DNA of 64,000 nt from Sphingomonas sp. JUb134 (GTDB lineage: Bacteria; Pseudomonadota; Alphaproteobacteria; Sphingomonadales; Sphingomonadaceae): the NCBI RefSeq assembly GCF_004341505.2, contig NZ_SLYP02000002.1, forward strand, positions 186,001 to 250,000, in the 5' to 3' direction. Each line of letters begins with the position of its first letter. Position 1 is the first letter of the stretch. A program made the translations under genes and the position numbers. Positions 1-8,517 of the stretch are shown one piece after another. Under the pieces are notes generated by a model. It worked only from the letters and a program-made list of their open reading frames with translations. It searched no databases and was not told where the DNA came from.

Positions 1-432
1 TAGCGCTTGCCGGAGCGCGGCCGCGAGCTTCACCGGGTCGCCGTGGCCGGCAATGTGCATGTACATGGTCGCAGGCGAAGAGCGGAGCAGGTGATTGTGG
101 AGCGCGGTGATCGTAAAACCGCTTGCGAGCAGGCGGCTCAAAACGGGGTTCACCTCGTCGTGGGTCAGCACGAGATCGCCCATCACCATCGCCTCGTCGC
201 CCATCGGCTGAAACGCCGCCCAAGAGCCGAGCGCGAGGGAGGGCTTGATCGTCACCCCATCCAGCGTGACGCTCAGGTCCGAACGCGGGAAGCTGTAGCG
301 GTGAACGCCCCCCGGCTGTTCGGCCCCCGCTCGTCCTATCGCCCGGTCGACAGCCGACCAGTCCGGCGCTGCCCATGCCGGGCTTGCCAGCAGGAGGCTG
401 GCGAATCCCAAGGCGATGGTCTTTTTCAGCAT
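1..432 (-). CDS. DUF1259 (LppY/LpqO-like) secreted protein, C-terminus cut by window edge
   Basis: Read on the minus strand from an ATG at 430-432, this gives a secreted protein that runs off the left edge after 144 codons. It begins with a clear Sec signal peptide (MLKKTIALGF..., cleavage probably after SPAWA) and continues with the DUF1259 pattern, including GDLVLTHDEVNPVL and ITALHNHLL followed by MYMHIAGHGDP. The conserved His residues (LHNH, MHIAGHG) are visible. The molecular function of this family is not established. It stands head-to-head with chrB across about 170 bp, which suggests it belongs to the same chromate-responsive region. The C-terminal part cannot be judged. Confidence 0.8.
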   Translation of the reverse strand, partial: MLKKTIALGFASLLLASPAWAAPDWSAVDRAIGRAGAEQPGGVHRYSFPRSDLSVTLDGVTIKPSLALGSWAAFQPMGDEAMVMGDLVLTHDEVNPVLSRLLASGFTITALHNHLLRSSPATMYMHIAGHGDPVKLAAALRQAL

Positions 433-576
433 AATTGATCCTTCAGCAGCGCACTCGACACGGAAAGCCTCACGTCATGCGAGCGCGCCGCCGGCGAGCC
501 GCGACATTGCGCTCCGGTTTCTTTCTTCGGGATAAGCAGTCCTATGCTCATGAGGCTTGTGATGCAACCCTTACAC

Positions 577-598
577 TTGTAGGCTAGTGACGATACAA
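577..598. promoter_or_regulatory. Inverted repeat TTGTA-N12-TACAA before chrB
   Basis: The 168-bp divergent space between the DUF1259 gene and chrB carries a 5-bp perfect inverted repeat, TTGTA (577-581) and TACAA (594-598), ending two bases before the chrB ATG. No good Shine-Dalgarno sequence precedes that ATG, so the transcript may be leaderless or very short-leadered. ChrB proteins are chromate-responsive regulators of their own operons, so this repeat is a reasonable operator candidate. The assignment is inference from position and symmetry only. Confidence 0.4.
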
Positions 599-600
599 CT

Positions 601-1551
601 ATGACAAATACACAAGCTTCCCCTTGGTTGCTCCTGATCCCGCAGCTTCCGGCTAAGCCTGCCTATTTGCGGGTGAAGGTCTGGCGGCGTTTGCAGGCGA
701 TCGGGGCCGCGCCGCTCAAGAACGCCGTCCATGCGCTCCCCAATCGCGAGGACACGCGCGCGCTGTTCGAAGAACTGCATCGCGAGATCACCGAAAATGG
801 CGGCGAGGCGCTGATCCTCGAAGCGCGCCTTGTCGGCGGCATGGGCGATGCGGAGCTGCGCGGAGTGTTCGACGCTGCGCGTGACGCCGACTATGAGGAG
901 TTGGCACGCGAGGCGCGCGCGCTGTGTGAGGGCGAGTATGTCGCGGCGGCGGATGTGGGCCGCCTGCGCAAACGCCTGAACGAGGTCGCCGCGATCGACT
1001 TTTTCGGTGCGCATGGTCGGCAGGCGGCACAGGCCGCCATCACCGAGGCGGACCGCCGCTCTCACCAACATCCCGATGTGAGCGGCCCCGGTGCGCCCGA
1101 GCTGACCCCGGCGGAGCTAAAGCGCCGCGTTTGGGTGACGCGCCGCCATGTCCATGTCGATCGCATCGCGTCCGCCTGGCTCATTCGCCGCTTCATCGAC
1201 CCCGAGGCGAGCTTCAAGTTCGTCGAGGGCAAAGGATATGTGCCGGAGCCTGACGAACTGAGGTTCGACATGGCGGACGCTGAGTTCACCCACGAAGGCG
1301 ACCGCTGCTCCTTCGAGACCTTGGTGTTCCTCACCGGTCTCGAGACCGACCCCGCGCTGCGGGCGCTCGGCGAAATTGTTCACGACCTTGATATTGCCGA
1401 TGCTCGGTTCGAGCGCCCGGAAACTCCGGGAGTGAGCGCGCTTATCGCCGGCATCTGTGCCGGCACCGACGACGACGAGGAGCGGATCGCGCGCGGATCG
1501 ACCGCGCTCGACGGATTCTATGCTCACTTCACCCGGCGAAAAGAGGACTAA
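601..1551 (+). CDS. chrB: Chromate resistance regulator/sensor ChrB
   Basis: This 316-residue protein has the two-part ChrB layout: an N-terminal ChrB_N region (WLLLIPQLPAKPAYLRVKVWRRL...GAAPLKNAVHALP) and a C-terminal ChrB domain from about residue 175 (RRVWVTRRHVHVDRIASAW, LIRRFIDPEA). ChrB proteins act in the cytoplasm as chromate-sensing regulators of the chr operon, and in some species they are needed for full resistance. The ATG at 601 is used because it opens directly on the conserved N-terminus. The stop is 2 bp from the start of chrA, so the two are certainly co-transcribed. An inverted repeat just upstream is the likely control site. Confidence 0.93.
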   Translation: MTNTQASPWLLLIPQLPAKPAYLRVKVWRRLQAIGAAPLKNAVHALPNREDTRALFEELHREITENGGEALILEARLVGGMGDAELRGVFDAARDADYEELAREARALCEGEYVAAADVGRLRKRLNEVAAIDFFGAHGRQAAQAAITEADRRSHQHPDVSGPGAPELTPAELKRRVWVTRRHVHVDRIASAWLIRRFIDPEASFKFVEGKGYVPEPDELRFDMADAEFTHEGDRCSFETLVFLTGLETDPALRALGEIVHDLDIADARFERPETPGVSALIAGICAGTDDDEERIARGSTALDGFYAHFTRRKED

Positions 1552-1553
1552 AG

Positions 1554-2951
1554 ATGGAGGCCAGCGCACGCGCTGAAATCGCAGTCGAGACGCTGCACGA
1601 GCACGGCATCAGCTTTGGCGAGGCGGTGCGCGTCTGGATCAGGGTCGCGCTGCTCAGCTTCGGCGGACCGGCGGGCCAGATAGCGGTGATGCATCGCATC
1701 CTGGTCGAGGAGAAGCGCTGGATCGGCGAGGAGCGGTTCCTCCACGCGCTCAACTATTGCATGCTGCTGCCCGGCCCTGAAGCGCAACAGCTAGCTGTCT
1801 ATATTGGCTGGTTGCTCCATAAGACCAAGGGCGGCCTGGTCGCGGGCGCGCTATTCGTGCTGCCCGGCTTCCTCGCGATTTTAGGGCTCAGCTATGTCTA
1901 TGTGCTGCTCGGCGAAGTGCCGCTGGTCGAGGGATTGTTCTTCGGATTGAAGGCCGCCGTGCTGGCGGTGGTGCTACAGGCGGTGGTCCGGGTGGGTTCG
2001 CGTGCCTTGAAGAACAACGTCATGCGCGGTTTTGCCGCGCTGGCGTTCGTCGCGATCTTCGTGCTCGACGTGCCCTTCCCGCTGATCGTGCTTGCCGCCG
2101 CGCTGATCGGCTTCTTCAGTGGCCGCGCTGGTTACGCCGCATTCAAGGGCGGCGGCGGACATGGTCCCGCCGGCGCTGAGATAATCCACGACCGCGACAC
2201 CGCTCTTGGCGAGGGCCTTCCCGACCATGCCCGGCCGAACCTCTCTTGGTCGCTGCGCATCTCCGGCGTCCTGCTGCTGCTCTGGCTCGGGCCGGTCGCA
2301 GCGCTGCTGTTCGCGTTCGGCCCCGACGACGTGTTCAGCCGCATCGCCACCTTCTTCAGCCAGATGGCGGTGGTGACCTTCGGCGGCGCCTATGCGGTGC
2401 TCGCCTATGTCGCGCAGGAGGCAGTCGAGACCTATGGCTGGCTCCAGCCCGGCGAGATGCTCGACGGGCTCGGCATGGCCGAGACCACGCCCGGGCCGCT
2501 GATCATGGTGACGCAGTTCGTCGGCTTCCTCGCGGCCTTCCGCGAAGCGACCGGGCTGCCGCCGCTCGTCGCCGCGACCTTCGGCGCAATCCTCACCACC
2601 TGGGTTACCTTCCTGCCATGCTTCCTGTGGATCTTCGCCGGCGCGCCATTCATCGAGCGGCTGCGCGGCAACCGCGCATTGTCGGCCGCGCTTTCGGCGA
2701 TCACCGCCGCAGTGGTCGGCGTGATCCTCAATCTGGCGGTCTGGTTTGGTATCCACACTCTGTTCGAGCAAGTCCGCGAAGTGCCGTTCGCAGCCGGCAC
2801 CATCGATCTCCCAGTCCTAACGTCCGTCAACTGGCCGGCGCTGGCGCTCGCGGTGGGTGCGATACTCGCCATGTTCCGGTTCAAGGCCGGCATGCTGCCG
2901 GTGCTCGGCGTCTGCTCGGTCCTCGGGGCCGCATATGTAATGATCATCTGA
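1554..2951 (+). CDS. chrA: Chromate efflux transporter ChrA (CHR family)
   Basis: This 465-residue inner-membrane protein is a long-chain, two-domain CHR transporter. Both homologous halves are visible. The first has LLSFGGPAGQIAVMH and the LNYCMLLPGPEAQQLAVYIG motif near residues 65-85. The second has VVTFGGAYAVLAYVAQEAVE and GLGMAETTPGPLIMVTQFVG around residues 275-325. Hydrophobic segments fill both halves, and a polar loop near 200-225 separates them. ChrA exports chromate from the cytoplasm. It follows chrB by 2 bp and precedes the secreted SOD by 11 bp, giving the known chrB-chrA-chrC order of mobile chromate operons. Length is normal and no key motif is missing. Confidence 0.96.
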   Translation: MEASARAEIAVETLHEHGISFGEAVRVWIRVALLSFGGPAGQIAVMHRILVEEKRWIGEERFLHALNYCMLLPGPEAQQLAVYIGWLLHKTKGGLVAGALFVLPGFLAILGLSYVYVLLGEVPLVEGLFFGLKAAVLAVVLQAVVRVGSRALKNNVMRGFAALAFVAIFVLDVPFPLIVLAAALIGFFSGRAGYAAFKGGGGHGPAGAEIIHDRDTALGEGLPDHARPNLSWSLRISGVLLLLWLGPVAALLFAFGPDDVFSRIATFFSQMAVVTFGGAYAVLAYVAQEAVETYGWLQPGEMLDGLGMAETTPGPLIMVTQFVGFLAAFREATGLPPLVAATFGAILTTWVTFLPCFLWIFAGAPFIERLRGNRALSAALSAITAAVVGVILNLAVWFGIHTLFEQVREVPFAAGTIDLPVLTSVNWPALALAVGAILAMFRFKAGMLPVLGVCSVLGAAYVMII

Positions 2952-2962
2952 AGGAGTGACGC

Positions 2963-3694
2963 GTGACGATCGACCATCTTTCCCGACGCAGTGCAATCGC
3001 AACTCTTGGCATCGGAGCCGCCGCCATGACTATCAACGAAGCCTCTGCGCAGACGCCGGCCGCAGCGCCGGCGGCTGTCCCCGCCTTTGCCGGAAATCAT
3101 CAGGTCAAGCCGCTCAGGTTCAATCCCGCCAGGCTTCACGGCCTCTCCGAAAGGCTGATCACATCGCACCACGAGAACAATTATGCGGGCTCGGTCAAGG
3201 CCCTGAATATGATCGAGACACGACTTGCCGCCGCGCTCGCTGACACGGACCTGCCGCCGGTGGTCTATGGCGGATTGAAGCGCGAGGAGCTGCACCGCAC
3301 CGGCTCGGTCGTGCTCCATGAGGTCTATTTCGACGGGCTCGGCGGCAACGGCCAGGCAGCCGGTTCCATCCGCGACGCGCTGGGCGCGGCGTTCGGCTCG
3401 TTCGACCGCTGGGAAGCCGACTTCCGCCGTACCGGGATGAGCCTTGCCGGCGGATCGGGCTGGTGCGTGCTCGTCTACAATCTCCACACGCGCTCGCTGC
3501 ACAACCATTGGGCGTGGGATCATATGCACGGTGCGATTGCCGGCGTGCCGCTGCTCGCGCTCGATATGTACGAGCACAGTTTCCACATGGATTACGGCAC
3601 CGCCGCCGCCAAATATGTCGACGCCTTCTTCCGCAACATCGACTGGGAAGTGGTCGACCGGCGCTATGCCGCGGCTTTGCGCGGCGGCGGCTGA
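2963..3694 (+). CDS. chrC: Tat-exported Fe/Mn superoxide dismutase of the chromate operon
   Basis: This is a 243-residue Fe/Mn-type superoxide dismutase. The start is the GTG at 2963, seven bases after an AAGGAG ribosome site at 2951-2956. The N-terminus contains a twin-arginine-like signal ([15 protein letters not shown]), so the enzyme should be periplasmic. Metal-ligand segments are present: [30 protein letters not shown] and [13 protein letters not shown] (Asp and His). ChrC of transposon-borne chr operons is a superoxide dismutase, and the position right after chrA matches. It would remove superoxide formed while chromate is reduced. The second SOD of this window (22405) is a cytosolic SodB and clearly different. 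Confidence 0.9.
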   Translation: MTIDHLSRRSAIATLGIGAAAMTINEASAQTPAAAPAAVPAFAGNHQVKPLRFNPARLHGLSERLITSHHENNYAGSVKALNMIETRLAAALADTDLPPVVYGGLKREELHRTGSVVLHEVYFDGLGGNGQAAGSIRDALGAAFGSFDRWEADFRRTGMSLAGGSGWCVLVYNLHTRSLHNHWAWDHMHGAIAGVPLLALDMYEHSFHMDYGTAAAKYVDAFFRNIDWEVVDRRYAAALRGGG

Positions 3695-3782
3695 ACCCGA
3701 CCGCCGTGGCTTAACACCCACTGCTGCGCGACACCTGAGTTCGCGACCACAAAGGGGACAGGTCCGATGGGGAGATGCAACA

Positions 3783-4802
3783 ATGACATCCGGCCCGAAC
3801 ATCGCTCTTCTTTGGCGTGGGCAAGCAGCCGAGTGGACGCATCGCTTTCATGAAGCCCGGCAGTGGCCTGTACTGTACAGGGACGAGGCGGTTCGCGAGA
3901 TTCGGGACGAGCTGCTGTCGTGCGACGCAGTGCTGGTCTGGGTGAATCCGTTGGACATTTCAGGCGACCGCTCGCAGCTCGATCCAATGCTGCGCGAAGT
4001 CGCGGGGTGCGGCGTTGTCGTCAGCGCGCATCCTGACGTGATCGCCAAAATCGGCGTCAAGGAAGTGCTCTACACAACGCGATCCATGGAATGGGGCAGC
4101 GATGTCGATCGATACGTGGACGCTGAAGGCCTTCGCGCTCGTTTCCCCGAACATCTTGCCGCAGGCCCGCGCGTGCTGAAGCCGAACTACGGCAACGGCG
4201 GCAGGAATGTATGGCGTGTCCAACTAGACGAAGCGGGAAACGCTCCGGCTTTGAAAACGTCGGTGAAAGTTCAAGAGGCCCGCCAAGGAAGCAAATCGGA
4301 GCGCATCAGCCTAGCCGAGTGCTTGGAAAGGTGGGTGCCGTTTCTAAACGACGGCGGCGTGCTGATCGATCAGGCTTATCAGCCGCAGTCGTCCGAGGGC
4401 ATGGTCCGCTGCTACGTGTGCGGGCACCGAGTGGTTGGCTTTGGGCACAACCTGATCACTGCGCTGATGACGCCAACGGCCATTGATACAACGTCGTCAA
4501 CCCCACAGCCGATGGGCCGCGCCATGTTCGGACCGGAGGTGACGCGCTTCGCAGCCTTACGGAAAGCGATGGAGGATCGCTGGATTCCAGAGATGCAAAG
4601 GTTGCTGTCGATCGCCGACCACGATCTTCCGCTTCTTTGGGACGCCGACTTCCTATTTCGCCCTGGTGAAGCCATCAGCGATGGCTCCTATGCGCTTTGC
4701 GAGATCAATGCTAGTTCGGTTGCACCATTTCCGCCAAGCGCCGTCCAGCCAGTGTGCAGGGCGGTGACAAACCAGGCCAATGGAGCGCCGGCAAATTGCT
4801 GA
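3783..4802 (+). CDS. Cj0069-family, ATP-grasp-like protein downstream of chr genes
   Basis: This 339-residue cytoplasmic protein resembles the Cj0069 family, whose fold is ATP-grasp-like. Visible segments are the N-terminal NIALLWRG, the ligase-like VLKPNYGNGGRNVWRV around residues 122-137, and a C-terminal LWDADFLFRPG...YALCEINASSV resembling the metal/ATP-binding end of ATP-grasp enzymes. The substrate is unknown. I chose the ATG at 3783 because a GGGGAG-type ribosome site lies just before it, although the frame is open further upstream inside the SOD gene. It follows the SOD by about 90 bp in the same direction and so probably belongs to the chromate operon. Its stop is only 5 bp from the left inverted repeat of the IS21 element, so the last few residues may be IS-derived. 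Confidence 0.75.
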   Translation: MTSGPNIALLWRGQAAEWTHRFHEARQWPVLYRDEAVREIRDELLSCDAVLVWVNPLDISGDRSQLDPMLREVAGCGVVVSAHPDVIAKIGVKEVLYTTRSMEWGSDVDRYVDAEGLRARFPEHLAAGPRVLKPNYGNGGRNVWRVQLDEAGNAPALKTSVKVQEARQGSKSERISLAECLERWVPFLNDGGVLIDQAYQPQSSEGMVRCYVCGHRVVGFGHNLITALMTPTAIDTTSSTPQPMGRAMFGPEVTRFAALRKAMEDRWIPEMQRLLSIADHDLPLLWDADFLFRPGEAISDGSYALCEINASSVAPFPPSAVQPVCRAVTNQANGAPANC

Positions 4803-4859
4803 GCGCGGCGGAGTAAAAACCAGCCATTGGTAAGGTTGCTCTTTTTGGAGCGGCCGGGG

Positions 4860-6359
4860 ATGTTTGCCGTGGAGAGCTATGCAGCGGTACGCCGCTTTGT
4901 GTTTGTTGAAGGGAACAGCCAGCGGGAGGCAGCGAAGGTTTTCGGCCTGAGCCGAGAGACGATCGCGAAGATGTGCCGTTTCTCGCTGCCGCCTGGCTAC
5001 ACGCGCTCCAAGCCTGTCGCCAAGCCGAAGCTAGGATTGTTGCTGCCGGTGATCGACCGGATACTGGCTGAGGATTACGTCGCGCCGGTCAAGCAGCGGC
5101 ATACGGCCAAGCGGATTTTTGAGCGGTTGCGCGATGAACATGGCTACGGCGGTGGCTATACGGTGGTGAAGGATTACGTGCGGCAGAGCCGTGTGCGCAG
5201 CCGCGAGACCTTCGTGCCGCTGGCGCATCCGCCAGGGCACGCTCAGGTGGACTTTGGCGAAGCGGTGGGCGTGATCGGTGGAGTGCGGCAGAAGGTGCAT
5301 TTCTTCTGCATGGACCTTCCGCAGTCGGATGCCTGTTTTGTGAAGGCCTATCCTGCCGAGACGACGGAAGCCTTTCTGGACGGACATGTTTGCGCGTTCG
5401 CCTTCTTTGGCGGGGTGCCGCTCTCGATCCTGTACGACAATACCAAGATCGCGGTCGCCAAAATCTGCGGGGATGGCAAGCGTGAGCGGACCCAGGCCTT
5501 CACGGGGCTGGTCAGCCACCACCTGTTTGCCGATCGCTTTGGCCGCCCAGGCAAGGGCAACGACAAGGGGAAGGTCGAAGGGCTGGTGAAGTATGCGCGC
5601 TCGCACTTCATGGTGCCGATCCCGCGCGCGGCGACCTATGACGACTTCAACGCAGAGCTGGAACGGCGGTGCCGGGCCCGGCAGGAAGAGCGAGCCGGGC
5701 GCCACACCGAGACGATCGGGGAGCGCCTGGCGGCAGATCTGGCGGCTTTGCGCCCGCTGCCCGCCGGCACGTTCGAACCATGCGAGACCAAGGGGGCACG
5801 CGTCTCCTCGACCGCGCTCGTGCGCTACCGCACCAACGATTACTCGGTGCCGACCTGCTATGGCTTCCAGGACGTTGTAGTGAAGGGCTTCGTCGACCGG
5901 GTTGTCATCCTGTGCGGGGGCGAGGAGATTGCCCGTCATCCGCGCTGTTATGGCGAGGCCATGTTTGTGGCAAACCCGCTGCATTATCTAGCGCTGATCG
6001 AGACCAAGCCAGGCGCGCTCGATCAGGCCGCCGCGCTTCAGGACTGGACCCTGCCGGAGGACTTCCAGCACCTGCGGCATCTCCTTGAGGTGTGGATGGG
6101 CAACAAGGGGAAGCGCGAGTTCATTCAGGTCCTGCGCCTGCTTGAGGCAATGCCGATGGAGGTGGTGACCTTCGCGGTGAAAGAGGCCATCCACATCGGG
6201 GCTATCGGCTTCGATGCGGTCAAGCAGATCGCACTGGCGCGGATCGAGCGTAGACCCGCCCGGCTCGACCTGGAAGCGTATCCGCACCTGCCCAGGATGG
6301 AGGTCAAGACCACACGCGCTGCCGACTATGCCAGCCTGCTGCCGGGGATCGCTGCATGA
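4860..6359 (+). CDS. istA: IS21-family transposase IstA
   Basis: This transposase is 499 residues when read from the ATG at 4860; a TTG eleven codons earlier is the alternative. It has an N-terminal helix-turn-helix (SQREAAKVFGLSRETIAKM, about residues 19-37). An integrase core follows with GHAQVDFGEAVG carrying the first Asp, SILYDNTKIAV carrying the second, and a downstream Glu in the NDKGKVEGLVKYAR segment, giving an intact DDE set. The C-terminal region is the usual IS21 extension. It cuts and joins the element's DNA ends, working with IstB. Its stop overlaps the istB start by 4 bp. Confidence 0.95.
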   Translation: MFAVESYAAVRRFVFVEGNSQREAAKVFGLSRETIAKMCRFSLPPGYTRSKPVAKPKLGLLLPVIDRILAEDYVAPVKQRHTAKRIFERLRDEHGYGGGYTVVKDYVRQSRVRSRETFVPLAHPPGHAQVDFGEAVGVIGGVRQKVHFFCMDLPQSDACFVKAYPAETTEAFLDGHVCAFAFFGGVPLSILYDNTKIAVAKICGDGKRERTQAFTGLVSHHLFADRFGRPGKGNDKGKVEGLVKYARSHFMVPIPRAATYDDFNAELERRCRARQEERAGRHTETIGERLAADLAALRPLPAGTFEPCETKGARVSSTALVRYRTNDYSVPTCYGFQDVVVKGFVDRVVILCGGEEIARHPRCYGEAMFVANPLHYLALIETKPGALDQAAALQDWTLPEDFQHLRHLLEVWMGNKGKREFIQVLRLLEAMPMEVVTFAVKEAIHIGAIGFDAVKQIALARIERRPARLDLEAYPHLPRMEVKTTRAADYASLLPGIAA

Positions 6360-7186
6360 GCCGGGCGGGGGATGACAAGATGCCCATCGGCACGACGGCG
6401 GGCACGCCGCAGGTGCTGCTGGCGCATCATCTCAAGCAGCTCAAATTGCCCACCGTGCTGCGCGAGTATGAGAAGCTGGCCCGGGAATGTGCGCGCGATG
6501 GCGTGGATCATACCCGCTATCTTCTGCGCCTTATCGAGCTGGAACTCATCGACCGGGAGCGGCGCACGGTGGAGCGCCGTATCCGCGCCGCCCGGTTCCC
6601 GGCGGTCAAGAGCCTGGACACCTTCGACTTCACGGCCATCCCCAGCCTCAACAAGATGCTCGTGCTCGAACTGGCGCGTTGCGAGTATATCCTGCGGCGG
6701 GAAAACATCATCGCGCTGGGCAACAGCGGGACAGGCAAAACCCATGTAGCGCTCGCCCTGGGCTTGGCCGTCTGCCAGAAGGGCTTCAGCGTCCTGTTCA
6801 CCACCGCTGCCGCCCTGGTGAACCAGTTGATGGAGGCCCGCGATGAAAAGCGGCTCCTGAGGATGCAGCGCGAACTTGCCGCCGTAAAACTGCTGATTGT
6901 CGATGAACTGGGCTATGTCCCGCTCTCGCCGACGGGGGCCGAACTGCTGTTCGAAACCTTCTCCCAGCGCTACGAGCGCGGCTCCACGATCGTGACCTCA
7001 AATCTACCCTTCGAGGACTGGACCCAGGTCCTGGGCTCTGAGCGGCTGACTGGCGCGCTCCTTGATCGCCTTACCCACCACGTCAGCATCCTGGCCATGA
7101 ATGGCGACAGCTACCGGCTCAAGCAGTCTGCCCGCCGCCGCCGCACCGCCGGGGCGGACCAAAACCAGGCCACCACGCCCGACTGA
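6356..7186 (+). CDS. istB: IS21-family ATPase helper IstB
   Basis: This 276-residue DnaC-like AAA+ ATPase starts in the ATGA overlap with istA. The Walker A motif GNSGTGKTH lies at about residues 122-130 and Walker B LLIVDELGY at about 179-187. The GSTIVTSNLPF segment corresponds to sensor 1. IstB assembles on target DNA and presents it to the IstA transposase. The C-terminus (SARRRRTAG) is basic. The length is slightly above the usual 250 residues because of a short N-terminal extension. A 36-bp perfect palindrome follows 17 bp after the stop. Confidence 0.95.
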   Translation: MSRAGDDKMPIGTTAGTPQVLLAHHLKQLKLPTVLREYEKLARECARDGVDHTRYLLRLIELELIDRERRTVERRIRAARFPAVKSLDTFDFTAIPSLNKMLVLELARCEYILRRENIIALGNSGTGKTHVALALGLAVCQKGFSVLFTTAAALVNQLMEARDEKRLLRMQRELAAVKLLIVDELGYVPLSPTGAELLFETFSQRYERGSTIVTSNLPFEDWTQVLGSERLTGALLDRLTHHVSILAMNGDSYRLKQSARRRRTAGADQNQATTPD

Positions 7187-7203
7187 AATGCCGAAAACGG
7201 CCA

Positions 7204-7239
7204 ATATGCAAAGGGCCCCGATCGGGGCCCTTTGCATAT
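7204..7239. repeat. 36-bp perfect palindrome after istB
   Basis: Every base from 7204 to 7239 pairs with its mirror about the centre at 7221/7222, so this is a perfect 18+18 palindrome with no loop, containing AAGGGCCCC and its complement. It lies 17 bp after the istB stop and inside the right inverted repeat of the IS. As RNA it could form a very stable hairpin on either strand, acting as a bidirectional terminator that insulates the element. There is no clear poly-U tract. Confidence 0.7.
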
Positions 7240-7284
7240 CATCCGCGCCACATTCACTGGCCTGCTTTTACTCCGCCATGCTGG

Positions 7285-7927
7285 CCTAAAATCCGACCGC
7301 CGTTGACAGTCGGGGGGACGCCTGCGCCAGAGCTGGAAATGCTGAAGCGGCTGACATCAAATGCTCCTCTTGCCTTGGATCTCCATCGAATTCGTGGCGG
7401 CTAGGACAGCGGGAACAACCGGCATTTCGGCCTGGCGTCCCCTCCACGACTCGAACCTGCTCTGACCCTATCTGGGGCGAACGACCCGCGAAATTGTGAT
7501 ATATACGAATGGCGATCGGTCGGTTGACTGGGGCGCAAGAGCATCAGAACCGAAAACCGGTCGCTTGCGATTAGTACATCGGGCGGGCCTATATGCCTCC
7601 GCCTCGGCACCCGGCTTGAGCGTCCAAACCAACATGTCGGGATAGAATGAAGGTCACCTGGTCACCTTTTCCTCGTCCGGAAGCGAACTCGTCACCCCCG
7701 TTACCGCTCATGTGGTTGCTCGCTTGCACTGCGCATGAGACGATCACCGTCATCCCAAGTTCTGCGCCGGCTGCCTTGTCCTGGGCGATCTGCGATCAGA
7801 TGCCATCGCAGGCGTCTCTTCTGTCTAGCGACAAATACGCATTACCACCGGCAGATGGTCGGCATAGTCTGCCCAGGGCAACCAACGAAGCTCGCAGCGG
7901 AGTGAGTGTGGATCGGAAGGGAACAGT
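7285..7927. other. 640-bp stretch without a recognisable gene
   Basis: Between the IS21 right end and the small secreted protein at 7928 I see no convincing coding region. Short open frames on both strands lack ribosome sites, family motifs and normal codon use. The base composition appears less GC-rich than the flanking genes. It may be decayed sequence left by earlier insertions. Confidence 0.5.
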
Positions 7928-8374
7928 ATGACGATCGCGCTTAACGGGTTATATCGATGCCGGCTGCTCACTTTCACACGGTGGTCGTGTTCCATCTGGG
8001 CGATTTTCGCCGCGCTCACTGTGCCAACGCTACCTTCGCCGGCCAGGGTCGTTCCCGCAGGGGAAGATACCTCGACCACCAAGCTCGCGGGTGTCTGGTC
8101 ATTTGATGGCCGATCCGGCTGTAAGTCGGGGATGGCCTGGGTTCTTAATCGCAACGGATCTTACAGCGAAATCCGATTGCCTGACCAGACGCCGCTTGGC
8201 GGAGGAAAGTGGTATGAACGCGGCGATACCATCTATTACTCATTGCCGCGAGTACTGACAGCGGCCGCGGGACGGCCCGACAAGCGTATGGTCATTATAG
8301 AGCGCGGCCCGCGGCGCCTGGTGGCCGTGACGAACCGCAGGGTTCGTCATGTGATGCACAAGTGTCCGGGATGA
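7928..8374 (+). CDS. Hypothetical protein with N-terminal membrane/signal segment
   Basis: This predicted 148-residue protein has a GGAAGG ribosome site a few bases before its ATG. After a hydrophobic N-terminal segment (CSIWAIFAALTVPTLPSPA), likely a signal peptide or anchor, it reads as a compact exported domain: LAGVWSFDGRSGCKSGMAW, then GSYSEIRLPDQTPLGGGKWY and RGDTIYYSLPRV, ending with a second Cys (HKCPG). The pattern suggests a small beta-sheet domain with one possible disulfide. I do not recognise the family. It lies convergent with the multicopper oxidase gene, so no operon context helps. Confidence 0.55.
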   Translation: MTIALNGLYRCRLLTFTRWSCSIWAIFAALTVPTLPSPARVVPAGEDTSTTKLAGVWSFDGRSGCKSGMAWVLNRNGSYSEIRLPDQTPLGGGKWYERGDTIYYSLPRVLTAAAGRPDKRMVIIERGPRRLVAVTNRRVRHVMHKCPG

Positions 8375-8517
8375 TCGAATGCCTTCGATCGAGATGTGCG
8401 AAACGTTCTGGCCCAAGCCCGAAAAGGGAACAAAAACGAGAGCGGAGTTCGAAGTCACACGTCGAGCATTGCCCCCTTATTGGCATATGCAGGATTTCGC
8501 TTCTTGAGTTGTTCCCA

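Larger units (their letters stand above)
4807..7277 (+). mobile_element. IS21-family insertion sequence (istA-istB)
   Basis: The element is bounded by a perfect 12-bp inverted repeat, GGCGGAGTAAAA at 4807-4818 and its complement at 7266-7277, and encodes IstA and IstB with the 4-bp ATGA overlap typical of IS21. The true ends may extend a few bases beyond the perfect match. I could not define a convincing target duplication. Both genes look intact, so the element may be active. It separates the chromate operon from the copper genes to its right. Confidence 0.85.

Noticed and set aside
7..438. Plus-strand open frame of 143 codons at the left edge
   Set aside because: It is the complement of the DUF1259 gene, which has a signal peptide and family motifs on the minus strand; the plus-strand product is Arg/His-rich and has no motif.
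7440..7475. GACTCGAACC resembling the T-arm of a tRNA on the minus strand
   Set aside because: The flanking bases do not form the 5-bp T stem and no acceptor or anticodon arm can be built.
7647..7931. 94-codon plus-strand frame before the small secreted protein
   Set aside because: It has no ribosome site, family or export signal, and its codon use does not fit the neighbouring genes.
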